From: Fimbriimonas ginsengisoli Gsoil 348 | GTDB taxonomy: Bacteria; Armatimonadota; Fimbriimonadia; Fimbriimonadales; Fimbriimonadaceae | Assembly (NCBI GenBank): GCA_945881865.1 | Contig: CAMCVK010000003.1 | Location: 186,001-250,000, forward strand | Length of the DNA stretch: 64,000 bases | Direction of reading: 5' to 3' | Shown here: in pieces, positions 51,212 through 59,865 of the stretch | How the letters are laid out: each line of letters opens with the position of its first letter | Numbering within the stretch: position 1 is the stretch's first letter | The notes under the pieces: model-generated | Database searches by the model: none | Told to the model about the DNA's origin: nothing | The model's input: the letters and a program-made list of their open reading frames with translations, nothing else | Program-made: the position numbers and the translations under genes

Positions 51212-52057
51212 GTGGGTTGGATGCGCACGTTTTTGGTGGCTCTGGTAGGAGCATTGGCGACGGCCGGATTCAGTCAGGGCTACAACACCTCGACCGCCGT
51301 TGACCCCGACGTCGCCTTCCGCAGCCCACAGATGGATGAGATCGGCGTCGACCAGCGCCTCGGCCAACCGATCATGGCGGGAGCGTCGTTCATCGACGAC
51401 ACCGGTAAGAAGGTGCTGCTTAAAAGTTTGCTCGGCAAGCGGCCGACGCTCATCTTGCCGATTTTCTACCGTTGTACCGGGGTCTGCTACCTCGAACTGG
51501 TCGGCGCGGTCGATGTTCTGCGGAGCATGCCCGAGGTCGAAGTGGGACGCGACCTGAACGTCGTCGCCTTGGGTATCAACCCGACCGAAACGTTCGAACT
51601 CGCCCGCGCCAAGAAAGCCGAAACCCTGCGCACCTACGCACGAAAAACCGACCCCAAGGGCTGGACCTTCCTGACCGGCGACATCGAAAACTTGCAGGCG
51701 GTCGCCATATCGCTTGGCTTCAAATATCGCTACGATAAGGAGAAAGACCAGGTGAGCCACCCCAGCGGCGTCATGCTGGTGACCGCCGACGGCACGATTT
51801 CCAGTTATCAGCTCGGCGCGAAATACCAGACGGCGAAGTTCCGCGAGCTACTGGCCCTCGCCAAGAAGGGCGAGGTCGGGCAGAAGTCACAGACCCTGTT
51901 CTTCGGGTGCATCCATATCGACCCGGTGACCGGCAAGCGCAGCCTGATGATCCAGAACGTGCTCCGCGTGCTGGCCGTAGCTACCGTGCTCGGCATCGCC
52001 GGCATGCTGTTGGTTCTCAACGGGCGCGCGCATTTCCGACGCCGCAACACCGATTGA
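51212..52057 (+). CDS. SCO1/SenC-like copper-chaperone family protein
   Basis: A 281-residue exported, membrane-anchored thioredoxin-fold protein. A signal peptide (about 1-22, ending FSQ) precedes the SCO domain. The copper site is FYRCTGVCYLE (C-x3-C) plus the distal His in VSHPSGVMLV. The C-terminus has a TM helix (VLRVLAVATVLGIAGMLLVL) and a basic tail, so it is probably anchored at its C-terminus rather than its N-terminus as usual. SCO proteins deliver copper to cytochrome oxidase; no oxidase gene is in the window. It starts at a GTG; an ATG three codons later is possible. Confidence 0.88.
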   Translation: MGWMRTFLVALVGALATAGFSQGYNTSTAVDPDVAFRSPQMDEIGVDQRLGQPIMAGASFIDDTGKKVLLKSLLGKRPTLILPIFYRCTGVCYLELVGAVDVLRSMPEVEVGRDLNVVALGINPTETFELARAKKAETLRTYARKTDPKGWTFLTGDIENLQAVAISLGFKYRYDKEKDQVSHPSGVMLVTADGTISSYQLGAKYQTAKFRELLALAKKGEVGQKSQTLFFGCIHIDPVTGKRSLMIQNVLRVLAVATVLGIAGMLLVLNGRAHFRRRNTD

Positions 52058-52109
52058 AAAAAAGAGACCTAGGACTTCACCTGTTTTGGCGACGATCATG
52101 AAACATGAG

Positions 52110-52131
52110 CGTGGGTAACTCACGTTATATA
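52110..52131 (+). promoter_or_regulatory. Imperfect dyad and -10 region of the hsp20 gene
   Basis: CGTGGGT-A-ACTCACG (52110-52124, one mismatch between arms) is followed by TATATA at 52126-52131, about 43 nt before ATG 52175. It is not a CIRCE element. It could be an operator overlapping the heat-shock gene promoter. Confidence 0.35.
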
Positions 52132-52174
52132 ACTTGTAGGCGCGAAACACCGCCATCTCAGGAGAAACACCCAG

Positions 52175-52618
52175 ATGTACCGATCTCATCTCACCCTTAA
52201 CCCCGTATCCGACTTCCGCTCGATGGAAGAAATGCTCGAGCGACTTTTCAGCACCCCGACTCGCCAGAGCGGCGTTTCGTCCCTTCCGGTGGACCTCACC
52301 GAAGTGGACCGCACCCTCATCGTCCGGGCGAACGTTCCGGGTCTGACTCCGGAAGAGGTCGAAGTTGCCGTTGAAAACGGCGTGCTGACCATTCGCGGCG
52401 AGTTCAAACTGGAAGCCAACGGCGAGAACGAGAAGGTTTACGTCCGCGAGACCGGCTATGGCAGATTCGCGCGCAGCCTTCGACTGCCGGAGAACGCGAA
52501 CCTTGAGGCGATCGAGGCGAAGTTCAAGAACGGCGTCCTCACCGTCTCGATTCCGCGCCTTGCCGAGGAGAAGCCGAAGGCGCTGAAGATCAACGTTCGA
52601 AGCGAAGACGCAGCGTAA
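52175..52618 (+). CDS. Hsp20/alpha-crystallin small heat-shock protein
   Basis: A 147-residue sHSP, an ATP-independent holdase. After a short N-terminal arm (FRSMEEMLERLFSTP) the alpha-crystallin domain runs from about 42 to 135, with VDLTEVDRTLIVRANVPGL, VAVENGVLTIRGEF and the AxxxNGVLTVSIPR-type signature AKFKNGVLTVSIPR. AGGAG lies 11 nt upstream. A monocistronic stress gene with its own promoter and terminator. Confidence 0.94.
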   Translation: MYRSHLTLNPVSDFRSMEEMLERLFSTPTRQSGVSSLPVDLTEVDRTLIVRANVPGLTPEEVEVAVENGVLTIRGEFKLEANGENEKVYVRETGYGRFARSLRLPENANLEAIEAKFKNGVLTVSIPRLAEEKPKALKINVRSEDAA

Positions 52619-52627
52619 ATTGGTTTG

Positions 52628-52658
52628 GCCGGATGGGTGCGTGCGGTGCCCATCCGGC
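52628..52658 (+). terminator. Terminator of the hsp20 gene
   Basis: GCCGGATGGG (52628-52637) and CCCATCCGGC (52649-52658) form a perfect 10-bp stem with an 11-nt loop, 10 nt after the stop. The following AACGTTCATTTC is only moderately T-rich. It also sits 5 bp from the convergent glycosylase stop. Confidence 0.65.
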
Positions 52659-52663
52659 AACGT

Positions 52664-53254
52664 TCATTTCAACTTGGGCCGGGAGGCCCAATCGGCATAC
52701 TCGCCGTGGATGAACCGCCAAGGAAGGTCCTCGCCTTTGCCGGGCGCGAGACCGACGCGCGTGCCGACGAGAATCGCATTTGCCGGCTCGCCGGGTTCCA
52801 AGCGAATCTCGGAAGTTGGGTCCAACAGGTTCAAACCCTGATGAACTGCGCCGACCGCCATCGCCTGGCAGATTTTTCCCGGCCCCGACAGCAGATCCTT
52901 GAGTCGGCTCGTTTTTCGCCGGGCCATCATTTCCTCAACTCCTTCCAATGGGCAAGCCGCGCGAATCAGGATCGCCGCCGCCTCGCCGGTCGGATGGGCG
53001 GTGATGTTCAGCATCCAGTGCACGCCGTAGCAAAAGTAAACGTAGGCGTGGCCGGGGGGACCGAACATCACGGCGTTACGCGGAGTTTGCCCTCGCGCGG
53101 CATGGCTGCCGGGGTCGTCGGCGGCTCGATAGGCCTCGGTTTCGATGATGCGAACTCGACATGGGCCGACGGTAAGTTCCGCGCCGAGTAGCCCCCGCGC
53201 AGCGAGCAATACATCGCCCGAGAGCAGATTAAGAAGTCTCGAATCGGATCTCAT
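52664..53254 (-). CDS. DNA-3-methyladenine glycosylase (AAG/MPG type)
   Basis: A 196-residue base-excision enzyme of the AAG family, which removes alkylated purines. Landmarks: GDVLLAARGLLGAEL, the catalytic Glu in IIETEAYRAADDPGSHAARG, NAVMFGPPGHAYVYFCYGVHW, LIRAACPLEG and GPGKICQAM. A longer open frame exists upstream (to 53374), but homology starts at ATG 53254. It is divergent from imuB, so two DNA-damage genes share a 35-bp intergenic region. Confidence 0.93.
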   Translation of the reverse strand: MRSDSRLLNLLSGDVLLAARGLLGAELTVGPCRVRIIETEAYRAADDPGSHAARGQTPRNAVMFGPPGHAYVYFCYGVHWMLNITAHPTGEAAAILIRAACPLEGVEEMMARRKTSRLKDLLSGPGKICQAMAVGAVHQGLNLLDPTSEIRLEPGEPANAILVGTRVGLAPGKGEDLPWRFIHGEYADWASRPKLK

Positions 53255-53289
53255 TTCCGGGGTTCCTGGTGTATAACTAGTAGACGGAT

Positions 53290-54450
53290 ATGCACTATAT
53301 TCTCGCGGTTCGGTTGGAGGGATTTTATCTTTCGGCGCACGCTCAAGGGGTGGATGGGCCATCGGCGGTCGCAAAAGACAAGCAACTGATCGAGGTGAAC
53401 GCCGCCGGTCGCGAACGCTCCCTCATGCCCGGAATGAGCGTCACCGAGGCGAAGTCGCTCGTTCACGAGGCAAAAATTTTCCTTTGGGACCTGCCCCGAT
53501 ACGAAAAACGGATGCCGGAATGGCTGGACTTTCTGGCCGAGTGGTCCAACGCGGTAGAGCCGACCTCGCCCGCGACCGCATTTCTTGACTTAACCGGATT
53601 CCCTGGGGCCTCCGAGGTGCCAAAAGCGTTGCGCGCGCGGCTGCCCTATCGAGCCTACATCGGGGCGGGTCCCAATCGATGGATCGCCGAAGCCGCCCTC
53701 GCCGAGACCTCGGAAAGCCAACCCACCTTCGACGCTTGTCGCGGGCTGGATGGATTTCTCTCTCGCCTTCCGTTAGATCAGTTTTCTCCCGCGCTGCCTG
53801 AGCAGCGCCGAACGCTCCAGCTTTTGGGCTATCGAACCCTGGGTGAGGTTCGCAGCATTTCGCGGAGCGTGATGCAGGATCAGTTCGGGGAGGATGGCAA
53901 ACGCCTGTTTCATGCCGCGCAGGGCGGAGGCGACGCCACCATTCGCGAGGTGTATCCGCCCGACGCGCTAGACGTAACCTTTGCTTTTCCCGGTGGAACC
54001 GAGGACCGCGAGGTGATCGTGCGCGGCTTGTCGGCTTTGGCGGTGCGCGCCCACAAAATCCTGAAAAAGCGTGACGCGAGCGGCCGAACGGTTCACCTCA
54101 CATTGGAGATCGCCGAAGGGGAGCGGATTCGGCTCTCGCGAACGTTCACCCGGAACATTCAAACCGAGGAAGTGCTGATCGCCGCCTTGCTTTCGTTTCT
54201 TGGGGATTTTCCCGATGCCGAACTCGAACGTCTGCGGCTGCAAATGCCCGGCTTGGCCCGGTCACGCAGCATTCAGCCCGAGTTGAACCCGCACGCGGCA
54301 ACGGTGGCCGACCTGAATCGGGTGGACCACGCCGTTTCCAAGGTCAAGGCGGCGTTTGGCGACGGCGTCGTTCTCAGCGCAGGTGAGATGAAGGAGCCGA
54401 GGCGAAAGAAAGTCCTACGGGCGTGGGGGAATGTCACTGGCTGGTGCTAA
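53290..54450 (+). CDS. imuB: ImuB-like inactive Y-family polymerase
   Basis: A 386-residue protein of the Y-family DNA polymerase fold. The first strand reads LAVRLEGFYLSAHA, where active polymerases have the metal Asp (VDMDAFYAS). The second motif is SPATAFLDLTG instead of SIDEAFLD, so the catalytic acids are missing, as expected for ImuB, the hub subunit of the ImuA-ImuB-DnaE2 mutasome. A little-finger-like domain ends near 330. The dnaE2 gene overlaps its 3' end by 20 bp in another frame. No imuA/recA-like gene precedes it. Confidence 0.85.
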   Translation: MHYILAVRLEGFYLSAHAQGVDGPSAVAKDKQLIEVNAAGRERSLMPGMSVTEAKSLVHEAKIFLWDLPRYEKRMPEWLDFLAEWSNAVEPTSPATAFLDLTGFPGASEVPKALRARLPYRAYIGAGPNRWIAEAALAETSESQPTFDACRGLDGFLSRLPLDQFSPALPEQRRTLQLLGYRTLGEVRSISRSVMQDQFGEDGKRLFHAAQGGGDATIREVYPPDALDVTFAFPGGTEDREVIVRGLSALAVRAHKILKKRDASGRTVHLTLEIAEGERIRLSRTFTRNIQTEEVLIAALLSFLGDFPDAELERLRLQMPGLARSRSIQPELNPHAATVADLNRVDHAVSKVKAAFGDGVVLSAGEMKEPRRKKVLRAWGNVTGWC

Positions 54451-57400
54451 GACGACTGGCGGCAAGCTGCTGGCGGTTTGGCGGGAGGCGGGCGAGTGGT
54501 GGGAAGGCAACCCTCCGCGCGAGATCCACCGGGTGCTCTCGCCAACCGGCAAGATCACCGAGTCGATCTACGACTTGCCGTCGTTGGTCCCGGATGTGAA
54601 CCAGGCACCTCTCATCGAGGATCACACCGACGACGTGCGGCCCGAAAAAAAGATCCGTGACGAGAAGGCCGCCGCCGCGTGCGGTGCGTTCTCGCCCCAG
54701 TATTACGAACAGGTCGCCGCCGAAAGGACCGTGCCCAGTGCCCAAACCCGCCAGGTAGGCACGAGGCCAAATTGGCGAAAGCAATCCGCCCGACTGGAAT
54801 CTACCGCGAGCCAATCCTACGTGCCACTCCACGCCCAAAGCGGCTACGCGTTTGGGCGAAGCACCATGCTGGCCGAGGAGATTGCCCACTTCGCCGCCCA
54901 GGCCGGCTGCCCCGCCGCCGCGATCGCCGATCCGTTCTCGCTAATGGGGGCGGTTGAGTTCTCGCGCGCGTGCCTGCGCCATGGGGTTCGGCCCATCATC
55001 GGCGCGGCCTTTGATTTGGAATCGGGCGGCGAGATCGTCCTCATTGCCCGCAGCAAGCGCGGCTACGCCAACCTTTCGCAGCTCATTACCGAGTGCCAAA
55101 TGGACGAGCCACGTGGTTTCCCGATGGCCACCTGGGAGCGGTTGCACCGCTGGAAGGAGGACCTCATCTGCCTCACCGGGGGCGACAGCGGGCCACTCAA
55201 CCGGTGCCTCATCGCGCGAAAATACGATGAAGCCGACGCCCTGATGCAGCGGTTTTACGCCATTTATCAGCATAACATTGCGGTTGAGATCGAGCGATGC
55301 TATCTGCCGTGGCAGCGCGAAGTCAACCATCGGCTGCGCGAACTTGCAACGCACCACGGACTGCTTGCGGTGGCGGGAGGCCGGATCACCCACGCCCGGC
55401 CGGAGCATTTTCCGGCGCAGGATGTTTTGGTTTGCGCGAACACGCTTTGCCTGGTCGAGGAGGTGATCGGCCGTAAACCGCCCCGGGCCGAGGTTCAACC
55501 GCCGGGAACCCATTTGCCCCGCCGCGACCTGAATGCGGAGCGCTACTTCCGCACCGGCGCAGAGATGCAGGAGCTCTACGCGGACGTACCCGAACTGCTC
55601 GAAAACACCCATATTCTTGCGGAGCGAGTTGACGATGACGTGTTGCCCGCCCGCACACGGCTGCCTTCGCTGTATCCCGATGACAACCACGCCCTGCGCG
55701 AAATCGTCGAAATGCGCGCGCACGCGGTCTATCCGAAGTACGACGGCCGACGCCGAAGACGCATTGAGAAAGAGGTCGAGCGAATCTGCCGCTTGGGCTA
55801 CGCCAGCCACTTTTTGGTGGCAAACGACTTTTGCGATTGGGCCCTAGATCGCGGTATCCAGTTCAGCGGTCGTGGTTCGGTGGTCGATTCCGCCGTAGCC
55901 CACGTGCTGGGCTTCTCTCGCATTGACGCGATTCAGCACAACCTACACTTTGATCGCTTTCTGCCGGACGACGGCACGAAGCGGCCCGATATCGACATCG
56001 ACTTTGAGGCGCGCCACCGCGACGGCATTCGCAACTATCTCATTGCGCGATATGGCGCGGACCACGTCGGCCAGGTCTGCGCGATCGGCGCATTTTGCAC
56101 GCGCGGCATCGTGCGCGAGGTCGGCAAAGCCCTCGGAATCCCGAACGAAACCCTGGGATTTCTAGCCAAGCGGATCCATTCGAAGGTGCCGCCCGACCAG
56201 ATCATGGATGCCCTCGACCGCAAGCCCGAATTACGCGGAAGCTCGATTCCCCGCGAAAGGTTTCAATGGGTTTTTCGGCTCGCAGAGCGACTGATGGATG
56301 TCCCGCGCGACGTGCGGTGCCACTCTTCGGGGGTCGTCATCTCGGACCAACCGCTCTCGCACACCGTCCCCGTGATGTGGAGCGCGTCGGATTGCGAAGT
56401 CGAGAACCAGCCGGAGAATATGAAGCTGATCCAATGGGACAAGCGGTCGGCGAAGTATTACTTCGACAAGTTCGACATTCTGTGCCTACGTGGGCAGGAT
56501 GTGCTTTCTGGAACCCAGCGCCGCATGCGGCAGGTACAGCCCAATTTCGACGTGCGGCAAGTTCCCATCGACGACCCGGAAACCTACCGGACCTTCCGCA
56601 GCGGTGAGCTCATCGGCATCCCGCAATCGGCGTCCCCCGCCATGCGCCAGGCCCACATTCGCATCAAGACGGAGAATCTGGAAGACGCTAGCCTCGTCCA
56701 GGCCGGCATCCGACCCGGAGTCGGCGGCGCGGTCAAGATGAATGAGCTTATCGCGCGCCGGCGCGGGAAACCGTACTCGTTTTCGCACCCTTTGCTGGAA
56801 GAAATCCTCGGCAACACCTACGGCATCATCGTTTTCCAGGAACAGGTCGACCAATTACTGCAAGGCTTTTGCGGCTATTCCAGCGGCCAGGCCGAGGACA
56901 TCCGCGATGCCATCCACAAACGACGACGTGAAGATTTTGGAAAGCAGATTCGCGAGCAACTCATCGATCGCGTCCTGAAGATGGGCCATTCCAGCGCCGT
57001 CGCCGAACAGATTTTCGAGCTGGTGGCGGGCTTCAAGGGGTACGGATTCGCTCAGGGCCACGCCCTCGCCTTCGCCGAAATCTCCGTACGCAGCGTTTAC
57101 TGCCAGCAAAACTTCCCCGCCGAGTACTTCGCTGCCCTGCTTTCGGCGCAACCCGCCGGATACTACGGGCCGTGCACGCTGGTGAACGAAGCCCGAAACC
57201 GGGGCGTGCTCATCCTTCCGCCCGACGTCAACACCAGTGAACGCGAGTTCACAGTGGAGGACGTAATCTCACCCCAAGACCCCAAGTGGACGATTCCAAA
57301 CGGCGGCGTTCGGGTGGCCCTGTCGCAGGTGCGCGATCTTTCCCGCCCCACCTTGCAACGCATCTTAGATGTTCCGAAACACCCGCTCGGACGATTCGAT

Positions 57401-58063
57401 TCGATTTTTGACTTTTGCGAGCGGGTGCGTCCCGCCCGAAATGAGCTGGAAGCCCTGATACTTTGCGGCGCGTTTGATGGCTTGCACCCCAACCGGCGGG
57501 CCCTCCTTTGGGCGGTTCCAAAGGCACTCAGCTACGGTTCCACCGCCGATGACCCAAACCCGTGCCTGCCCTTTGGCGCGGAGGATATGGCGGTCGATGA
57601 TTCTGTGACAGATTTCTCCACCGGCGAACGGGCGGGATGGGAGCGCAGAATCCTCCACCTCGACGTGTCGCAGCACTTGATGGGGTTTGAGCGAGAGCGA
57701 ATCGCCCAGAAGGGGGGCATCACCACCCAGGCCGCCCGAACCTTGCCGCACGGCGAGAAGGCATTTGTCGTCGGGAACCCGATTCGCCTTCGCTTTCCGC
57801 CGACCCCGAGCGGAAAACGCGTGGTGTTCTTCGACCTGGAAGACGAAACCGGGCTGTTGAACGTGACGAGTTTCGACGAAACCTACCAGCGCGACGGGCA
57901 CAGCATCGTTTGCTCGCCCTACGTAACCGTGGTTGGCGAGTCGCAGGATCGAGACGGCCACATCGCGTTTCTGGCCAGCCGCGTGTTTCCCTTCCGTCCC
58001 GGTCTGCTTGCCGAGCGTCCCGCTGAGAACCCGGTTGGTGCGGGTGACTTCCTTATGGGCTAA
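54431..58063 (+). CDS. dnaE2: Error-prone DNA polymerase III alpha subunit, DnaE2/ImuC type
   Basis: A 1210-residue C-family polymerase for lesion bypass. Residues ~1-125 are an unusual extension; its start (LLAVWREAGEWWEGNPPRE) resembles the DUF6504-type tail usually found at the C-terminus of ImuB-like proteins. The PHP domain follows from about 128 but is degenerate (PLHAQS where HxHS is expected, IADPFS where TDHG is expected), so no proofreading. The catalytic Asps lie in RPDIDIDFEARHRD (about 518-531), the third near KYYFDKFDILCLRGQD. HhH-like KMNELIARRRG and a C-terminal OB fold complete it. Translation is probably coupled to imuB. It overlaps lpxB by 11 bp tail-to-tail. Confidence 0.93.
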   Translation: MSLAGAKTTGGKLLAVWREAGEWWEGNPPREIHRVLSPTGKITESIYDLPSLVPDVNQAPLIEDHTDDVRPEKKIRDEKAAAACGAFSPQYYEQVAAERTVPSAQTRQVGTRPNWRKQSARLESTASQSYVPLHAQSGYAFGRSTMLAEEIAHFAAQAGCPAAAIADPFSLMGAVEFSRACLRHGVRPIIGAAFDLESGGEIVLIARSKRGYANLSQLITECQMDEPRGFPMATWERLHRWKEDLICLTGGDSGPLNRCLIARKYDEADALMQRFYAIYQHNIAVEIERCYLPWQREVNHRLRELATHHGLLAVAGGRITHARPEHFPAQDVLVCANTLCLVEEVIGRKPPRAEVQPPGTHLPRRDLNAERYFRTGAEMQELYADVPELLENTHILAERVDDDVLPARTRLPSLYPDDNHALREIVEMRAHAVYPKYDGRRRRRIEKEVERICRLGYASHFLVANDFCDWALDRGIQFSGRGSVVDSAVAHVLGFSRIDAIQHNLHFDRFLPDDGTKRPDIDIDFEARHRDGIRNYLIARYGADHVGQVCAIGAFCTRGIVREVGKALGIPNETLGFLAKRIHSKVPPDQIMDALDRKPELRGSSIPRERFQWVFRLAERLMDVPRDVRCHSSGVVISDQPLSHTVPVMWSASDCEVENQPENMKLIQWDKRSAKYYFDKFDILCLRGQDVLSGTQRRMRQVQPNFDVRQVPIDDPETYRTFRSGELIGIPQSASPAMRQAHIRIKTENLEDASLVQAGIRPGVGGAVKMNELIARRRGKPYSFSHPLLEEILGNTYGIIVFQEQVDQLLQGFCGYSSGQAEDIRDAIHKRRREDFGKQIREQLIDRVLKMGHSSAVAEQIFELVAGFKGYGFAQGHALAFAEISVRSVYCQQNFPAEYFAALLSAQPAGYYGPCTLVNEARNRGVLILPPDVNTSEREFTVEDVISPQDPKWTIPNGGVRVALSQVRDLSRPTLQRILDVPKHPLGRFDSIFDFCERVRPARNELEALILCGAFDGLHPNRRALLWAVPKALSYGSTADDPNPCLPFGAEDMAVDDSVTDFSTGERAGWERRILHLDVSQHLMGFERERIAQKGGITTQAARTLPHGEKAFVVGNPIRLRFPPTPSGKRVVFFDLEDETGLLNVTSFDETYQRDGHSIVCSPYVTVVGESQDRDGHIAFLASRVFPFRPGLLAERPAENPVGAGDFLMG

Positions 58064-59183
58064 CTTTCATCAGCTGAAGGGCGAAAGCTGCCGTCTGCGT
58101 GATGGCGTCTTCGGGCCCAAGCAGATGCTCCAACTCGTCGAAGGCCGCCTGCTGAACCCCGCCATCCGAAACGACCGCCCGGATGGCCGCTGCGATTTTC
58201 TCTGGGCTGGCGTTCTCCTCCACCATCTCCGGCACGATCTCGCGGTCCAAAAGGATGTTCGGGAGGCCGATGAACTTGGGTCGCTTGAAGCCGATGATCT
58301 TTGCCTCGACCTTCATCACCGGGCTGATTTCGTAGATGAGCACGAGCGGCACCCGGCAAAGCGCGGCTTCCAAAGTCGCAGTTCCGCTGCAGACGATGGC
58401 CGCCGAAGCCGAACGCAAAACCTGGCTTGCGCGCCCCACCGCAATCGTGTCGCCCGTGCGCCCGGTCAGGCTCTCCCACCGGCGGCGAAAAGCGTCGACG
58501 TCGGCTCCCGGCGCGAGCGCAAACGTAACCTCCATATTCGGCTGATTCAACAACGGAAGGGTTTTCGCGACAATCGGAACATGCTCGGCAATCTCGTGAT
58601 TCCGGCTGCCCGGCAGCACCGCAAGGCGAAAGGTCTTGCCGTCCGCCGGAAAAGGAATTGCGGTATCGGCCGCCAAAGAGCCGCGAAGCGCCTGCTTGAT
58701 GGGGTGGCCAAAAAAGTGGGCGTTTGCCCCCATGCGGTTCAAAATCTCGGCGGACCAAGGGAACGGCGTGACGATGGCGTCCGTGACGGCAGGTAGGTCC
58801 GCCCCTTGCTTGTCGCGCCGCCACGATCCCGGAGGAATGAAGTACAGCACCTTCCAGCCTTTCGCCTTGGCCAGTTTCGCCAGCCGGATGTTCGCAAACC
58901 CGAAATCAATCGGGATAAAGAGTCCGGGCGGCGTGTTCTGGATGAACTGCCGGATCCGGAAATAGCTAAGCGCAATGCGCGGATAGGCGCGCAGGCTTTG
59001 CGTGATGCTGATGACGCCCCAGGTCGAAGAATCCGCGATGAGTTGCGCCCCGCTGGCCTTCAACCGCACGCCGCCCACCGCGTAATACACGTGCGATTCG
59101 GTGGCCGCCGCCTTCATTTCCCGGATCAGGTCGGCGCCGTAGGCATCGCCGCTTGCCTCCCCGGCGCAAACAAGAACATTCAT
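58053..59183 (-). CDS. lpxB: Lipid-A-disaccharide synthase
   Basis: A 376-residue GT19 glycosyltransferase that joins UDP-2,3-diacylglucosamine to lipid X, making the lipid A disaccharide. Landmarks: the N-terminal VLVCAGEASGDAYGADLIREM, FIPIDFGFANIRLAK, VLYFIPPGSWRRDK, GHPIKQAL, LAVLPGSRNHEIAEH, IVCSGTATLEAAL and NILLDREIVPEM. Length is normal. It proves an LPS-type outer membrane is at least partly encoded. Other lpx genes are not in the window. Confidence 0.95.
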   Translation of the reverse strand: MNVLVCAGEASGDAYGADLIREMKAAATESHVYYAVGGVRLKASGAQLIADSSTWGVISITQSLRAYPRIALSYFRIRQFIQNTPPGLFIPIDFGFANIRLAKLAKAKGWKVLYFIPPGSWRRDKQGADLPAVTDAIVTPFPWSAEILNRMGANAHFFGHPIKQALRGSLAADTAIPFPADGKTFRLAVLPGSRNHEIAEHVPIVAKTLPLLNQPNMEVTFALAPGADVDAFRRRWESLTGRTGDTIAVGRASQVLRSASAAIVCSGTATLEAALCRVPLVLIYEISPVMKVEAKIIGFKRPKFIGLPNILLDREIVPEMVEENASPEKIAAAIRAVVSDGGVQQAAFDELEHLLGPEDAITQTAAFALQLMKVSP

Positions 59184-59218
59184 GAATCGCTCTTAGTATG
59201 GAGGTTTCGGCTAACATC

Positions 59219-59815
59219 ATGAGAATGGTCGGCCTGCCGCCCCATCCATTGACTGCCGTGGAACATTCGATCGACCTCGTTCGGAGCCGACTGCTTCGGG
59301 CCACGCTTGCGCTCGAAGCGTCCGGAGTGCCCTACGCCGTCGTTGGCGGCAACGCGGTGGCAGCATTCGTCTCCGAAGTCGACGTTGCGGCCGTGAGAAC
59401 AACTCGCGACGTCGATCTAATGATTCGGAGAGCGGACTTCGACCGGGTCGTCGAGGCACTTGCCGCAGAGGGGTTTCATTACCGGCAAGTCGCGGGGATC
59501 GACTTATTTTTAGAAAGTGCGGACGGCCGGGTGCGCGACGCCGTGCACGTTGTTTTTGCGAATGAAACCGTCCGGGAAGGCGAGGCGCTTCCTAACCCAG
59601 ATATTGAACCGCACCGCGAAATCTACGGGATTCGATTCGCCGAACTGGAATCCATTGTTCAAATGAAGCTGACGGCTTGGCGACGAAAAGACCAAACCCA
59701 CCTGGACGACCTGATCTCGCTGGGCATCGTCGACGCTGAGTGGTTGCCGAAATTCCCGACCGTCTTGCGAGAACGGCTCCAGTTTCTGTTGGACAACCCG
59801 GAAAGCTTCTCCTAA
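59219..59815 (+). CDS. Nucleotidyltransferase-fold protein
   Basis: A 198-residue protein with a minimal nucleotidyltransferase pattern: GVPYAVVGGNAVAAFV (GG motif) followed by VRTTRDVDLMIRRADF (D-x-D metal site), then FANETVREGE and a helical tail with MKLTAWRRKDQTHLDDL. This resembles stand-alone NTase proteins, including those related to AbiEii and to antitoxin-linked AMP transferases. No HEPN/MNT-type partner gene is adjacent. The first ATG is at 59198, but 59219 or 59225 fit better. Function is unknown. Confidence 0.72.
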   Translation: MRMVGLPPHPLTAVEHSIDLVRSRLLRATLALEASGVPYAVVGGNAVAAFVSEVDVAAVRTTRDVDLMIRRADFDRVVEALAAEGFHYRQVAGIDLFLESADGRVRDAVHVVFANETVREGEALPNPDIEPHREIYGIRFAELESIVQMKLTAWRRKDQTHLDDLISLGIVDAEWLPKFPTVLRERLQFLLDNPESFS

Positions 59816-59865
59816 AATTCCCCGCGACCGGTATGCTCGCGCCTGTCCCGTAAGGATCAAAGAAG

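Noticed and set aside
52110-52131. CIRCE-type HrcA site at hsp20
   Set aside because: The arms CGTGGGT/ACTCACG do not match TTAGCACTC-N9-GAGTGCTAA, so it was left as an undefined dyad.
54425-54460. Frameshift error joining imuB and dnaE2
   Set aside because: Both frames are fully open to sensible ends and the overlap resembles normal translational coupling; kept only as a check in the finding on the mutasome.
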